Source: Paracoccus onchidii
Lineage (GTDB): Bacteria > Pseudomonadota > Alphaproteobacteria > Rhodobacterales > Rhodobacteraceae
Assembly: GCF_028294535.1 (NCBI RefSeq)
Contig: NZ_JAQBIE010000014.1
Coordinates: 1-64,000, forward strand
Reading direction: 5' to 3'
DNA: 64,000 bases
Shown here: one piece after another, positions 8,631 to 18,235 of the stretch
Layout: every line of letters begins with the position of its first letter
Position numbering within the stretch: the stretch's first letter is position 1
Made by a program: the position numbers and the translations under genes
The notes under the pieces: generated by a model
Told to the model about the DNA's origin: nothing
The model's input: the letters and a program-made list of their open reading frames with translations, nothing else
Databases searched by the model: none

Positions 8631-8648
8631 CGTAGAAAGGAGGCGCTC

Positions 8649-9320
8649 ATGACGGAAAAACTCAAGATTTCACGCACCGATGACGCTTATGAGCGGCTCA
8701 GGGCCGAGATAAGAACCAATAGCCTGTCGCCGGGTTATCAGGCACCAGAGGCGGAATATGCCATGCGACTGGGCATGAGCCGAACGCCCGTTCGAGAGGC
8801 GCTGATCCGTCTTGAGGCCGAAGGGCTGGTCGAACTGAAGCCACGTCGCGGCGCACGAGTGCTGCCGATCAAGGCCGAGGATATGCAGGAGATCTATGAG
8901 CTGCTGAAGGCGATCGAGCCCGAGGCGGCGGCAGAGCTTGCACAACGTGGATTGGAGGACGCAGACCGGCGCGCGTTGCAGAAGGCGCTAGACGGGATGC
9001 GCGTGGCATTGGCGGCAAAGGATCTCGACGCTTGGGCCAAGGCAGATGACCAATACCATGTTTCTCTGCTGGAGGCTGCGGGCAATCAAAGACGAAAGGC
9101 CTTTGTCATGCATCTGTATGATCAGGCGCATAGGGCACGGATCATTACGCTGCGCCTGCGCGAGATGCCGGAAAAATCCACCGAGGAACACGCGCAAATT
9201 CTCGATCTGCTGTGCCGCGGTGAGGCCGACAAGGTGCGCGTCGTGTTCCGCGAGCACCGCGAACGGGCGGCGCGCGAGTTGCTTGGCATACTCGACACTT
9301 TCCGGCTGCAGCAGCTTTAG
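8649..9320 (+). CDS. GntR-family transcriptional regulator, FCD subfamily
   Basis: A 223-residue regulator. The N-terminal winged helix contains EAEYAMRLGMSRTPVREALI and RLEAEGLVELKPRRGARV, the classic GntR recognition region. The C-terminal two thirds form an all-helical FCD ligand-binding domain with the metal-binding His pattern (YHVSLLEAAGN, EEHAQILDLL). These regulators usually bind a hydroxy or sugar acid. It leads the operon with the dehydrogenase and kinase and diverges from the TRAP genes, so it most likely represses both until the acid is present. Confidence 0.92.
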   Translation: MTEKLKISRTDDAYERLRAEIRTNSLSPGYQAPEAEYAMRLGMSRTPVREALIRLEAEGLVELKPRRGARVLPIKAEDMQEIYELLKAIEPEAAAELAQRGLEDADRRALQKALDGMRVALAAKDLDAWAKADDQYHVSLLEAAGNQRRKAFVMHLYDQAHRARIITLRLREMPEKSTEEHAQILDLLCRGEADKVRVVFREHRERAARELLGILDTFRLQQL

Positions 9321-9347
9321 AAGAAAATCAACAGCAAGGACTTGGAC

Positions 9348-10439
9348 ATGAAAGCCAAGGTAGCCCTCATCAAGGGGGATGGCATAGGAGTGGATGTTTC
9401 CGACGCCACGATGACCATCGTTTCCACCGCCTGCGACAAGGCCGGTGCCACGAAAATAGAATATGACGAGATCTTTGCCGGGGCGGGGCATTACGCGACG
9501 CATGGTGTGGATATCGAGCCGGGCGGCGAAGAGCGTTGCGGCGCGGCCGACGCGATCTTTCTTGGGGCCATCGGTCTTCCCAGTGTTCGCCATGATGACG
9601 GCACCGAGATTTCACCCCACCTGCGCCTGCGCGACCGCTTTGGGCTTTATGCCGGGGTGCGCCCGGTGAAAGCCTATCCCAATGCGCCGCAGCGGTTGGC
9701 CGATCCGCGGGCGGCGGGCATCGACATGGTGATCCTGCGCGAATCCACCGAAGGGTTGTTCTATTCCGCCGCGGTGCACAAGCGCAGCCAGATCATTGAC
9801 GATGCCGAGGTGCGCGACACATTGCGCATCACCCGCAGCACCACTGAAAAGCTGCACCGCTTTGCCTTCCAACTCGCACGCAAGCGGCGCGAGCGTGGCA
9901 AATCCGGGCGACTGACCTGTGTCGACAAGGCGAATGTTTTCACCTCGATGGCGTTCTTTCGAAAGATCTTTGACGAGATCGCCGCCGAAAACACGGATGT
10001 TGAAACCGGGTACAATTATGTCGATGCGCAGGCGCTCGACCTGGTGCGCCGCCCCTGGGATTTCGACGTGATGGTGACAGAGAACATGTTCGGTGACATC
10101 TTGTCGGATCTGGCCGGGGGGCTTGTTGGCGGTATGGGCATGGCAGCCTGTGCAGAGATTGGCGACAGCACCGGTCTGTTTCAGCCCGCTCATGGCAGCG
10201 CGCCAGACATCATGGGGCAGGACAAGGCAAACCCGCTGGCCGCGATCCTCAGCGGGGCGTTGATGCTGGACTACCTTGACGAAAAGCTGACCGATCCACG
10301 CTATGGCGCGGCTGCCGCGCTGATCGAGGGGGCGGTTGATCGGGGTTTCGCCGAGAACCGCCTGCGCCCCATGGAGTTCGGGGGCGATATGGGCACCCGT
10401 GCCGTCACGGACGAATTGCTGGCGCTTCTGGCCTCCTGA
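9348..10439 (+). CDS. Isocitrate/isopropylmalate-family dehydrogenase, tartrate-dehydrogenase-like
   Basis: A 363-residue NAD-type beta-decarboxylating dehydrogenase. Visible residues are GDGIG at the N-terminus, the catalytic Tyr in ESTEGLFYS, the Lys in VDKANVF, the metal-binding Asp cluster in NMFGDILSDLAGG, and HGSAPDI, the signature of NAD rather than NADP use. ATG 9348 follows AAGGA by seven bases; a TTG six bases upstream is less likely. It sits between a GntR regulator and a DUF1537 kinase. In known DUF1537 pathways a PdxA-type enzyme oxidises and decarboxylates the phosphorylated acid to dihydroxyacetone phosphate. This enzyme could fill that step, or oxidise the free acid first. Confidence 0.85.
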   Translation: MKAKVALIKGDGIGVDVSDATMTIVSTACDKAGATKIEYDEIFAGAGHYATHGVDIEPGGEERCGAADAIFLGAIGLPSVRHDDGTEISPHLRLRDRFGLYAGVRPVKAYPNAPQRLADPRAAGIDMVILRESTEGLFYSAAVHKRSQIIDDAEVRDTLRITRSTTEKLHRFAFQLARKRRERGKSGRLTCVDKANVFTSMAFFRKIFDEIAAENTDVETGYNYVDAQALDLVRRPWDFDVMVTENMFGDILSDLAGGLVGGMGMAACAEIGDSTGLFQPAHGSAPDIMGQDKANPLAAILSGALMLDYLDEKLTDPRYGAAAALIEGAVDRGFAENRLRPMEFGGDMGTRAVTDELLALLAS

Positions 10440-10460
10440 CAAGATGCGAAAGGATAGCAA

Positions 10461-11717
10461 GTGACGCTTCTAATCGGCGGTATCGCAGACGATTTTACCG
10501 GGGCAACCGATCTGGCCAGCCTCATGCAGCGTGCGGGTCTGCGCGTGGCGCAGCTGAACGGCGTGCCCGATGGCGATGGCGGGATCGATCTTTCCACCGT
10601 CGATGCCGTGGTGATCGCGCTGAAAACCCGAACCATCGCACCGTCCAAGGCCGTCGCGCAATCGCTTGCTGCCGCCGACTGGTTGGACGCGCGAGGTGCG
10701 GAGCAGGTTTTTTTCAAGTATTGCTCGACCTTTGACAGCCGACCCGAGGGGAATATCGGTCCCGTCTCTGATGCCCTTCGGGTCCGGCTGAAGACGGACT
10801 TCGCGTTGATCTGCCCGGCATTCCCAGAGAATGGCAGGACAGTTTATCAGGGTCATCTCTTTGTCTTCGATCTGCTCCTGTCTGACAGCCCGATGAAGGA
10901 TCACCCGTTGACCCCGATGCGCCAATCCAGCGTGGTGACGTTGATGCAACAGCAAAGCGCGGGCCGCGTCGGGTTGGTAGATCTTGCCACGGTTCGCGCC
11001 GGCGCCGGGGCGATTGCCGCGCGTATCGAGACGTTGAAGGCAGCCGGCATTTCCTACGGTGTCGTTGATGCGACTGCTGCTGATGATCTTGTGTCTATCG
11101 CCCACGCAGCGCGCGGCCATCGGTTGGTCACAGGTGGCTCGGCATTGGGGATGTCCTTGGGGGCGCTTTGGGGCAGGGCCGCCGGGTCAGACGATCCGCT
11201 GAAATTGCTCGCACCGGGGCGGGGGATCGTGCTGGCCGGCAGCTGCTCGGCGGCCACACGCGGACAGATTGCCGAGGTGGCCAAAGACTGGCCGATATTG
11301 AAGCTTGATACCGAGCGGGCTGCGGCGGGTGAGGATATCCTGCCCGAGACGCTTGACTGGATTGCCGCGCATCCCGCGGGGCCGCTGCTGATTCAGGCCT
11401 CTGCCGATCCGGCCGAGGTCACGGCGTTGCAGGCGCGTTTCGGCGCGGAGGTTGCTGGCAGCGCCATCGAGACATTGATGGGGAGGCTGGCACAGAGCCT
11501 GCCCTCCATGGGGATCAACCGGATTGTCGTCGCCGGGGGAGAAACCTCGGGGGCAGTGGTGACGGCGCTGGGATTGACCGCGCTGCGCATCGGGGCATCG
11601 ATCGCGCCGGGCGTGCCTTGGACCACGGCGCCGGACGCCAGCCTTGCCCTGGCACTCAAATCCGGCAATTTCGGGCAACCGGATTTCTTTCGCCGCGCCC
11701 TTGCGACCCTGCCATGA
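10461..11717 (+). CDS. DUF1537 four-carbon acid sugar kinase
   Basis: A 418-residue protein of the DUF1537 acid-sugar kinase family. The N-terminal domain begins with GGIADDFTGATDLASLM, the substrate-binding signature. The C-terminal nucleotide-binding domain shows VLAGSCS and VVAGGETSGAVV. The family phosphorylates C4 of threonate, erythronate or 3-oxo-tetronate. It starts with GTG behind AAAGGA, 21 bases after the dehydrogenase gene. The length and the FKYCSTFDSRPEGNIG block are like 3-oxo-tetronate kinases (OtnK), but I cannot assign the subfamily firmly. No OtnC-type aldolase is nearby. Confidence 0.88.
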   Translation: MTLLIGGIADDFTGATDLASLMQRAGLRVAQLNGVPDGDGGIDLSTVDAVVIALKTRTIAPSKAVAQSLAAADWLDARGAEQVFFKYCSTFDSRPEGNIGPVSDALRVRLKTDFALICPAFPENGRTVYQGHLFVFDLLLSDSPMKDHPLTPMRQSSVVTLMQQQSAGRVGLVDLATVRAGAGAIAARIETLKAAGISYGVVDATAADDLVSIAHAARGHRLVTGGSALGMSLGALWGRAAGSDDPLKLLAPGRGIVLAGSCSAATRGQIAEVAKDWPILKLDTERAAAGEDILPETLDWIAAHPAGPLLIQASADPAEVTALQARFGAEVAGSAIETLMGRLAQSLPSMGINRIVVAGGETSGAVVTALGLTALRIGASIAPGVPWTTAPDASLALALKSGNFGQPDFFRRALATLP

Positions 11718-12084
11718 GCGTCAGTTCCGTATACCACCCGCGAAGGTTGTTTCAGTGCGGGCTGACAGCTGGCCGGCAACTCCTTGTGGCTCCGCGATCG
11801 CATATATTGACCCGGAAGGAGTTGCTCTAGTCAAGATCGTTAACCCGGACGCCTCTTATGGGCGCACATGGCAGCTGTCTGACGCGTTCGGCAATAGTTG
11901 TGAAGCTTTGTCCAGTCCCCGATGGCACGGGCAGCGCGCTGGATGCTTTCGAGGCGTTGGCGTTGAGCGCACTGGTCTTTTCAGCGTCCTGATCAATTGT
12001 CGTCTTCTGTTCGTCATGCGTTTCTGTTCTGATAGATCATCAGCCAAGCATAACACCCTGATCCAAATTGGTATCAATCTCGCG
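11718..12084. other. Gap without a supported gene
   Basis: Between the converging kinase gene and the Dpp-type ATPase gene there are 367 bases with no convincing gene. On the minus strand around 11860-12020 there are short frames with helix-like composition (such as AARAIGDWTKLHNYC) that shift frame and lack a start. They may be residue of an eroded gene. No clear terminator hairpin was found. Confidence 0.5.
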
Positions 12085-13071
12085 TTAGATTTGTCCGGCA
12101 TAGTGGCACAATACATCCGCGCCGCCGATCTTCTGCGCGGGGGGGCGGGTGCTGCGACACAGGTCCGTGGCATGCGGACAGCGGGTAGAAAATCGGCAAC
12201 CCTTGGGTGGGGCGCCCACATCCACCGTTGCGGCCTTGCCCGTGGTGCGGCGGCGTTTGCGCGGATCGGCCACCGGCACCGCGTCCAGCAAGGCGCGCGT
12301 GTAGGGGTGCTGCGGGTTGCGAAAAAGGGTTTCTGTATCGGCCACCTCGACGAACTGACCTCGATACATCACCGCGACACGGTCGCAGATATGCTCTACC
12401 ACGGCAAGATCATGAGCAATGAAAAGGAAAGTCAGCGCAAATTCTTCCTGAAGATCCTGCAAAAGGTTCAGGGTCTGCGCTTGGATCGACACGTCCAGTG
12501 CCGAGACCGCCTCGTCCGCGACCACCAGTTCGGGCTGTGTGGACAGGGCGCGGGCGATGCCCAGCCGCTGGCGCTGGCCGCCGGAAAAGGCGTTGGGATA
12601 GCGGTGCATGAATTCGCGGCGCATCCCGACATTTTCAAGAAGCGTGCCGACGCGTTCACTCAACGCCTTTCCCTTCAGTCCTTCGGTCTTCTGCAACGCC
12701 TGACCGACCACGTCGATTACGCGCAGACGCGGGTTGAGCGAGGCCTGTGGATCCTGGAAGATCATCCTAACCTTGCGCCAGACCTGCCGCAGCTGGTCGA
12801 GCGGCGCATCGGCCAGTTCGACCTCGCCGCCTTCTCTGGGCATGAAACGGATCGATCCGGAGCTAGGGTCCAACACCCTCAGGATGCAGCGGCCCAACGT
12901 GGTCTTGCCGCTGCCGCTTTCGCCGACGATGCCAAAGGTTTCCCCACGTTTTACCTCGAATGACACCGCGTCCACTGCGACAAAACCGGTTTGCGGCTTG
13001 GAAAACCAGCCACCCTTGGTGTTGCCGAAGCTCATGGTCAGGTCCTTGATCTCGAGAATGGCCTCAGACAT
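12085..13071 (-). CDS. Dpp/Opp-type ABC transporter ATPase, second subunit (DppF/OppF type)
   Basis: A 328-residue ATPase with Walker A GESGSGKTTLGRC, signature FSGGQRQRLGIARAL, Walker B LVVADEAVSALD and the C-terminal CxxC-type oligopeptide-ABC cap (GCRFSTRCPHATDLC). This cap with Cys residues binds an iron-sulfur cluster in some homologues. Walker B has DEAVSAL, common in this family. ATG 13071 overlaps the stop of the preceding ATPase by eight bases. It is the last gene of the sulfatase/dehydratase operon, so the importer probably takes up a sulfated or acidic oligosaccharide rather than a peptide. Confidence 0.92.
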   Translation of the reverse strand: MSEAILEIKDLTMSFGNTKGGWFSKPQTGFVAVDAVSFEVKRGETFGIVGESGSGKTTLGRCILRVLDPSSGSIRFMPREGGEVELADAPLDQLRQVWRKVRMIFQDPQASLNPRLRVIDVVGQALQKTEGLKGKALSERVGTLLENVGMRREFMHRYPNAFSGGQRQRLGIARALSTQPELVVADEAVSALDVSIQAQTLNLLQDLQEEFALTFLFIAHDLAVVEHICDRVAVMYRGQFVEVADTETLFRNPQHPYTRALLDAVPVADPRKRRRTTGKAATVDVGAPPKGCRFSTRCPHATDLCRSTRPPAQKIGGADVLCHYAGQI

Positions 13072-14101
13072 TGGCACGTGCCTCCTCGTCGTGCAGGAAG
13101 CAGGCCACCTGGCCCTCGTCCTGTGGTTTCAACTGCGGTTCTTTCAGATCGCAGATACCTTTCATGAACTGATCGCAGCGCGTCCGGAAGGTGCAACCCG
13201 AGGGGCGCGCCAGTGGATGGGGCACCATGCCGCGAATGGCCGGCAGTCGGTCGCGCGATGCCACGCCGATGCGCGGCACGGATTCAAGCAGTGCGCGGGT
13301 GTAGGGATGCTGCGGGTTTTCAAACAATCCGTAAACGTCCGATTTCTCGACGACCTTGCCCATATACATCACCGCCACGTCATCGGCGACCTCGGCCACG
13401 ACGCCCAGGTCATGGGTGATGAGCATGACTGCCATCTTGAATTCTTCCTTGAGCTCGGCGATCAGGTCGAGGATCTGTGCCTGCGTGGTCACGTCCAGCG
13501 CGGTGGTCGGCTCATCCGCGATCAGAAGGCGCGGCTGACAGGACAGCGCCATCGCAATCATCGCGCGCTGGCGCATGCCGCCCGACAACTCGAAAGGAAA
13601 GGATTCGAACCGTTCCGCCGGACGGGGAATGCCGACGCGTGCCAGCATTTCGATGGCCTCTTCGCGGGCCTCGGCCTTGGTGACATGGCGGTGCAGACGG
13701 ATGGTTTCCGTGATCTGGCGTCCGATCTTCTGGATGGGCCCGAGCGAGGACATCGGCTCCTGGAAGATCATGGCGATGTCGCTGCCCCTGATCGACCGCA
13801 ACTCTCTGGACCCGGCTCTTGCGCGTGCCAGATCAACGGTGCGCCCGTCCGCCGCATGATAGAGGATTGTCCCGCCGGTAATTTTCCCCGGTGCGTCGAC
13901 AATGCGCAGGATCGAGCGCGCCAGAATTGACTTGCCACAACCCGATTCCCCCAACAGGCAAAGCGTTCGGTCAGGCAGGATATCGAGATCCACACCTTCG
14001 ACTGCCTTGACCAGACCGTCATCGGTGAAAAAGTGGGTCTTCAGCCCCTGTATCTCGATCAGCGGTTTTGCAGTGTCATTGAGCATAGGGATCTGCGGCA
14101 T
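13064..14101 (-). CDS. Dpp/Opp-type ABC transporter ATPase, first subunit (DppD/OppD type)
   Basis: A 345-residue ATPase with Walker [14 protein letters not shown], signature [15 protein letters not shown], Walker [13 protein letters not shown] and the C-terminal Cys cap ([16 protein letters not shown]). It partners the DppF-type protein encoded downstream. ATG 14101 follows AGGAGA at a rather long distance; ATG 14086 (MLNDTAKPL) is an alternative that reduces the overlap with the permease gene from 26 to 11 bases. Confidence 0.92.
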   Translation of the reverse strand: MPQIPMLNDTAKPLIEIQGLKTHFFTDDGLVKAVEGVDLDILPDRTLCLLGESGCGKSILARSILRIVDAPGKITGGTILYHAADGRTVDLARARAGSRELRSIRGSDIAMIFQEPMSSLGPIQKIGRQITETIRLHRHVTKAEAREEAIEMLARVGIPRPAERFESFPFELSGGMRQRAMIAMALSCQPRLLIADEPTTALDVTTQAQILDLIAELKEEFKMAVMLITHDLGVVAEVADDVAVMYMGKVVEKSDVYGLFENPQHPYTRALLESVPRIGVASRDRLPAIRGMVPHPLARPSGCTFRTRCDQFMKGICDLKEPQLKPQDEGQVACFLHDEEARANV

Positions 14102-15227
14102 CGCGTAGGCCGTCTCCTAGAAAGTTGAGGGCAAGCACGGCAATCACGATAACCGAGCCGGGGGCGATCAGAAGCCAGGGCGCTTCGATGATGGTGCGGA
14201 TGTTCTGGGCCTCTTTCAGCAGCGTGCCCCAGGATACGATGGGCGGTTGCAGTCCGATGCCAAGGAAGGACAGCGAGGTTTCCGCCAGGATCATCAGCGG
14301 CACCGCAAGGGTGAGCGAGGCAATGATGTGGCTGGCAAAACTTGGAACGAGATGTTTGCGGATCACCTCCCAGTCCGAAAGACCATCCAATCGTGCGGCG
14401 GTGACAAAATCCTCGTGCCTCAGCGACAGGAACTTGCCACGCACCTCGCGGGCCAGCGTTGTCCAGCCGATCATTGAAACGATCAGCGTTACCACGAAAT
14501 AGGTGCGCAGCGGCGGCCAATCCAGCGGGATCGCCGCGGCGAGGCCCATCCATAGCGGGATCGTGGGGATTGAACGCAGGAACTCGATCAGGCGCTGGAT
14601 CGCGTTGTCCACCCAACCGCCATAGTAGCCCGAAAACCCGCCAAGGCTGACCCCCACGATCAATGAGACCGCGACTCCGACAAGGCCGATGGACATGGAA
14701 ATACGCGTGCCCATGATGATCCGGCTCAGGATGTCGCGCCCCAGCCGGTCGGCGCCGAAGAAATAGACCTTGTCCGCAGGGTTCTTGGGGCCGAAGAAGT
14801 GTCGATTGGTCGGGATCAGCCAAAGCAGCTTGTATTCGTAGCCTTCCACGAAAAAACCCAACGGAATGATCTTTTCAGGGTCTTCCACAAAGTGGCGGCG
14901 CATCGCCTCGCGGTCGATTTCCATCTTCAAGCCATAGGCGTGGAGCTGGAAGTCGCGGCTTCCGTCCTCGCCCTCGGTGAAGACATGGACGCCTTGCGGG
15001 GGGGCAAAAGGAGCACGGGTGTTGGTTGCAAGATAATCTGAAGGGGCCAGAAATTCGCCGAACAGCGCGACCAGATAGATGAAGCCGACAATGTAAAGGC
15101 TGAAATACGCGATCTTGTGACGGCGGAACTGGCGCCACATCAAGGCCCATGGGCCAAGCAGCGCGGGGGCATCTACCGACTCGGCGGCCTGAGATTCGGT
15201 GGTGGTGGCGGTGTCGATGGCGGTCAT
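14076..15227 (-). CDS. Dpp/Opp-type ABC permease, DppC/OppC type, with large periplasmic insert
   Basis: A 383-residue permease. After the first membrane span (residues about 38-60) comes an unusually long extracytoplasmic segment of roughly 120 residues before FGADRLGRDILSRIIMGTRI, the hallmark of DppC-type subunits. The EAA coupling loop is seen as TAARLDGLSDWEVIRKHLVP. Long inserts of this type occur in permeases that pair with large (about 600-residue) binding proteins of sugar-linked Opp systems, as here. ATG overlaps the preceding stop (ATGA at 15224-15227). Confidence 0.92.
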   Translation of the reverse strand: MTAIDTATTTESQAAESVDAPALLGPWALMWRQFRRHKIAYFSLYIVGFIYLVALFGEFLAPSDYLATNTRAPFAPPQGVHVFTEGEDGSRDFQLHAYGLKMEIDREAMRRHFVEDPEKIIPLGFFVEGYEYKLLWLIPTNRHFFGPKNPADKVYFFGADRLGRDILSRIIMGTRISMSIGLVGVAVSLIVGVSLGGFSGYYGGWVDNAIQRLIEFLRSIPTIPLWMGLAAAIPLDWPPLRTYFVVTLIVSMIGWTTLAREVRGKFLSLRHEDFVTAARLDGLSDWEVIRKHLVPSFASHIIASLTLAVPLMILAETSLSFLGIGLQPPIVSWGTLLKEAQNIRTIIEAPWLLIAPGSVIVIAVLALNFLGDGLRDAADPYAQ

Positions 15228-16207
15228 TGGTAACGTATCCTCGGGTCGACCCAGGCAAGCAGAACATCGGACAGCAGCGTGCCTATCACCGTCAACATGC
15301 TGACGATAAGGATAAGCGATCCTGCCAGATACATGTCCTGCACCAGCAATGCGCGCAGCAGCAGCGGTCCGGTGGTGGGCAGGTTCATGACCACGGCGAC
15401 GATGATCTCGCCCGACACCAGCGTCGGCAGGATCCACCCGATGGTCGAGATGAAAGGGTTCAGCGCAACGCGCACGGGATAGCGCATCAGAAGCTGAAAT
15501 TCCGACATGCCCTTGGCGCGTGCGGTCACGACATAAGGACGGTAAAGCTCATCCAGCAGGTTGGCGCGCATGATGCGGATGAGGGCAGCGGCACCAGAGG
15601 TGCCGACGACGAAAACCGGCATCCAGATGTGCTGCAACAGGTTGCCGAACTTTGCCCAGGACCAGGGCTGGTCCAGGTATTCGGGGCTGACCAACCCACC
15701 GACCGATTGGCCGAAATACTTGAAGGCCACATACATCATGACAAGCGCCAGCAGGAAGTTGGGCACTGCAAGGCCGACGAAGCCGAAGAATGTGGCCACA
15801 TAGTCCCCGACAGAGTATTTGCGCACCGCGGAATAGATGCCGATGGGCAGCGCCACCGCCCAGATGAACACCAGCGTGAGCAGCGAGATCGCGAAGGTCC
15901 AGCCCAGTCGATCCCAGATCACGTCGGTCACTGGCAGGTTCTTTTCGAACGAGATCCCGAAATCGCCCTCCAGCAGGATGCCGGACATCCATTTCCAATA
16001 TTGCAGGTACATCGGCTGGCCCAGCCCGTACTGTTCACGCAGCTGTTCGACGACGGCGCTGTTGTCGACACCGGCTTCGCCCATCTCGGCGGCCAGGGTG
16101 TCAAGGTAGTCACCCGGCGGCAACTGGATGATGATGAAGGTCACGATGGAGACCAGAAAGACCGTCGGGATCATGTAAAGAACCCTTCGGAGGATGAAGC
16201 CACCCAT
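15224..16207 (-). CDS. Dpp/Opp-type ABC permease, DppB/OppB type
   Basis: A 327-residue permease with the DppB N-terminus GGFILRRVLYMIPTVFLVSI, six spans, and the coupling loop RPYVVTARAKGMSEFQLLM. The start ATG 16207 lies behind GGAGCGGAC. Together with the second permease it forms the membrane channel. The 80-bp gap to the binding-protein gene carries a strong hairpin. Confidence 0.92.
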   Translation of the reverse strand: MGGFILRRVLYMIPTVFLVSIVTFIIIQLPPGDYLDTLAAEMGEAGVDNSAVVEQLREQYGLGQPMYLQYWKWMSGILLEGDFGISFEKNLPVTDVIWDRLGWTFAISLLTLVFIWAVALPIGIYSAVRKYSVGDYVATFFGFVGLAVPNFLLALVMMYVAFKYFGQSVGGLVSPEYLDQPWSWAKFGNLLQHIWMPVFVVGTSGAAALIRIMRANLLDELYRPYVVTARAKGMSEFQLLMRYPVRVALNPFISTIGWILPTLVSGEIIVAVVMNLPTTGPLLLRALLVQDMYLAGSLILIVSMLTVIGTLLSDVLLAWVDPRIRYQ

Positions 16208-16239
16208 GTCCGCTCCGTTCCTGTTCGATGTGAATATCG

Positions 16240-16270
16240 AGGTGCCCAGCCGGGAGGAGACCGGGCACCT
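16240..16270 (-). promoter_or_regulatory. Intercistronic hairpin between binding-protein and permease genes
   Basis: AGGTGCCC (16240-16247) pairs with GGGCACCT (16263-16270). The hairpin sits right behind the stop of the binding-protein gene and before the permease gene. Such structures often stabilise the upstream mRNA or cause partial termination so that binding protein is made in excess. There is no T run. Confidence 0.5.
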
Positions 16271-16287
16271 CATGATGTACTTCTATG

Positions 16288-18207
16288 TTACGGCAGGTTG
16301 GCGCCGCCCTCGAAATACATCTGTGCGGTATAGGGCGCCGGGAACCATAGCTGGCCCGCGATGGGCAGCGGGTCGGGCACATTGCGCAGGTTGTTGCGCG
16401 CGATGCCGAAGACGGGGTCGTTCTGGACCAGGCCGATGGTGAAGAACTGCTCGGCGGCCATGTCCAGCACCTTCTGCATCAGTTCCTTCTGCTCCTCGGG
16501 CACGGCGGCGGCGCGGACCTGCTTGTAGGTGTCAAATATGTGCTTGACCGCTTGCGGTGGTTCTTCTCCGGTCGCGGGATCAACACCCCAGGCCGCCCAT
16601 TCGCGCGCCCAGCTGACCGAGTTCGAGATGGTCGGCACATAGCAGATCGGCGAGGTATAGGCGTCGGCCTGCCCGCCCGAACAATTCCAAAGATAAGCAT
16701 CGAAATCGTTCGACGTATGCAGCTCGATCAGCCGTGACCGGTCTGTGGCGCGGATCTGGAAATCGAGGCCGACATCCCGCGCATAGCTGGCGATCAGTTC
16801 CATCGCGTCGGGATATTGCAGGCCAAAGACATCCGCGACCAAGAAAATCAGCGAGAAACGTTCGCCATCCGGTCCAAGGCGGAAGCCTTCGTCATCCTTT
16901 TCTGGCAGCACCTTGTCGAGATATTCGTTGGCAAGGTCCAGATCGTATTCGGTGAACTGCTTGGCGTACCAGTCCTTGTACAGCTCGGTCCCTTCGCGCG
17001 GGGCGGTCTGCGCCGGGGTGCCCGCGCCGAAATACAGCAGATCGATGATCTCCTGCCGGTTCATGGCATGGCTGACACCGATGCGGAAATCCTTGTTGTT
17101 GATGATCTCGTGCTTGACCGGATCCTTGTGGTTGAGATTCATCATCAGGATCATGATGTTGGCCGGCAGGTCGCCGACATCATAGAAACGGTACTGGCCA
17201 CGTTCCATGTTGTCGGTCAGCGCCGCCTTGTTGGCGGGCCGGCCGATATGGCGCAGCATGTAGTCGATTTCGCCATTGAACGACTTCAGCAGGATGGTCT
17301 CGACATCCTCGACCTGATCATAGGTGATCCGGTCGATATAGGGCAGTTGCTGACCCTCGCTGTCCACCTTGTAGTAATAGGGGTTGCGCTCGGCCACAAC
17401 GCGGTCGGTGGCGCCGTAGGCATTGGTCAGGTGCCAGGCGTGCAGTGTGGGGCGATCGGGATTTTGCCAGAACAGCGGCGTATCCATCGGCCCGGCCTTC
17501 AGGTTGAACAGCTGAACCCAATCGCCGGCGGCGGGTTCGCTGGCCACCAGATCATCGACATTCGCGTTGTGATCCTTGTGGAACTGGCTGAGGTAGTGCT
17601 TGGGATAGGCCGTCGGATGATAGCCAAAGCCATAGGCCAGCGCCTGCAGGAACAGCCCGTTGGGTGCGCCGAAATCGAAGGCCACGGTGTAGTCGTCGAT
17701 CTTGCGCAGCTTGACCGGACCGGCGGGGCCGACGAAGGTCGAATCCTTGTTGGGCGTCAGGTCGGGATTGGTGAAGACATCCTCGTACCAGAACATGATG
17801 TCGTCGGCGGTGAATGGCGCGCCGTCCGACCATTTCATCCCTTCACGCAGATGAAAGGTGAAGGTCGAGGCGTCCTCGGACACATCCCAGCTTTTGGCGA
17901 TGTTCGGGCGCACTTCGGACCAGTCCGGGGACCAGCGTACCATGTTGTCGCTTCCGATGGTGCGGACCAGATTGTGCTGGTCGCCACCGCCAAGGATGGC
18001 GCGGCGCAAGGTGCCGCCGTATTCGCCGGGCGCTTCGACAAGGTCCATTACCAATGGATCGCTCGGCAAGCGTTCGTCGACCGGCGGCAATTCGCCCGCA
18101 GCGACCTTTTCAGTCAGCTCCGGCGCCTCCTCGAACGCCAGGGCTTGATCCGAAGCCACAAGGGCCAGCGCACAGGCAAGTGCCGTGCTTGTCAGCCATT
18201 TGTTCAT
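16288..18207 (-). CDS. Large periplasmic binding protein of Dpp/Opp ABC importer
   Basis: A 639-residue SBP_bac_5 protein with signal peptide MNKWLTSTALACALALVASDQALA. It contains the family block WSPDWSEVRPNIAKSWDVSEDASTFTF-like start (WSEVRPNIAKSWDVSEDAST) and LREGMKWSDGAPFTADDIMFW. At about 640 residues it is longer than peptide-binding members (about 530), a size frequent in alphaproteobacterial binding proteins of sugar and oligosaccharide clusters. Encoded between the dehydratase and the permeases, it probably binds the sulfated or acidic sugar that the operon degrades. The ribosome site is GGAGGAGAAGG. Confidence 0.9.
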   Translation of the reverse strand: MNKWLTSTALACALALVASDQALAFEEAPELTEKVAAGELPPVDERLPSDPLVMDLVEAPGEYGGTLRRAILGGGDQHNLVRTIGSDNMVRWSPDWSEVRPNIAKSWDVSEDASTFTFHLREGMKWSDGAPFTADDIMFWYEDVFTNPDLTPNKDSTFVGPAGPVKLRKIDDYTVAFDFGAPNGLFLQALAYGFGYHPTAYPKHYLSQFHKDHNANVDDLVASEPAAGDWVQLFNLKAGPMDTPLFWQNPDRPTLHAWHLTNAYGATDRVVAERNPYYYKVDSEGQQLPYIDRITYDQVEDVETILLKSFNGEIDYMLRHIGRPANKAALTDNMERGQYRFYDVGDLPANIMILMMNLNHKDPVKHEIINNKDFRIGVSHAMNRQEIIDLLYFGAGTPAQTAPREGTELYKDWYAKQFTEYDLDLANEYLDKVLPEKDDEGFRLGPDGERFSLIFLVADVFGLQYPDAMELIASYARDVGLDFQIRATDRSRLIELHTSNDFDAYLWNCSGGQADAYTSPICYVPTISNSVSWAREWAAWGVDPATGEEPPQAVKHIFDTYKQVRAAAVPEEQKELMQKVLDMAAEQFFTIGLVQNDPVFGIARNNLRNVPDPLPIAGQLWFPAPYTAQMYFEGGANLP

Positions 18208-18235
18208 TTACCTTCTCCTCCTCCGTTGGAAATTG

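Noticed and set aside
11644..12963. A 439-codon plus-strand frame across the gap after the DUF1537 kinase
   Set aside because: Most of it is antisense to the DppF-type ATPase; the gap part has no motif.
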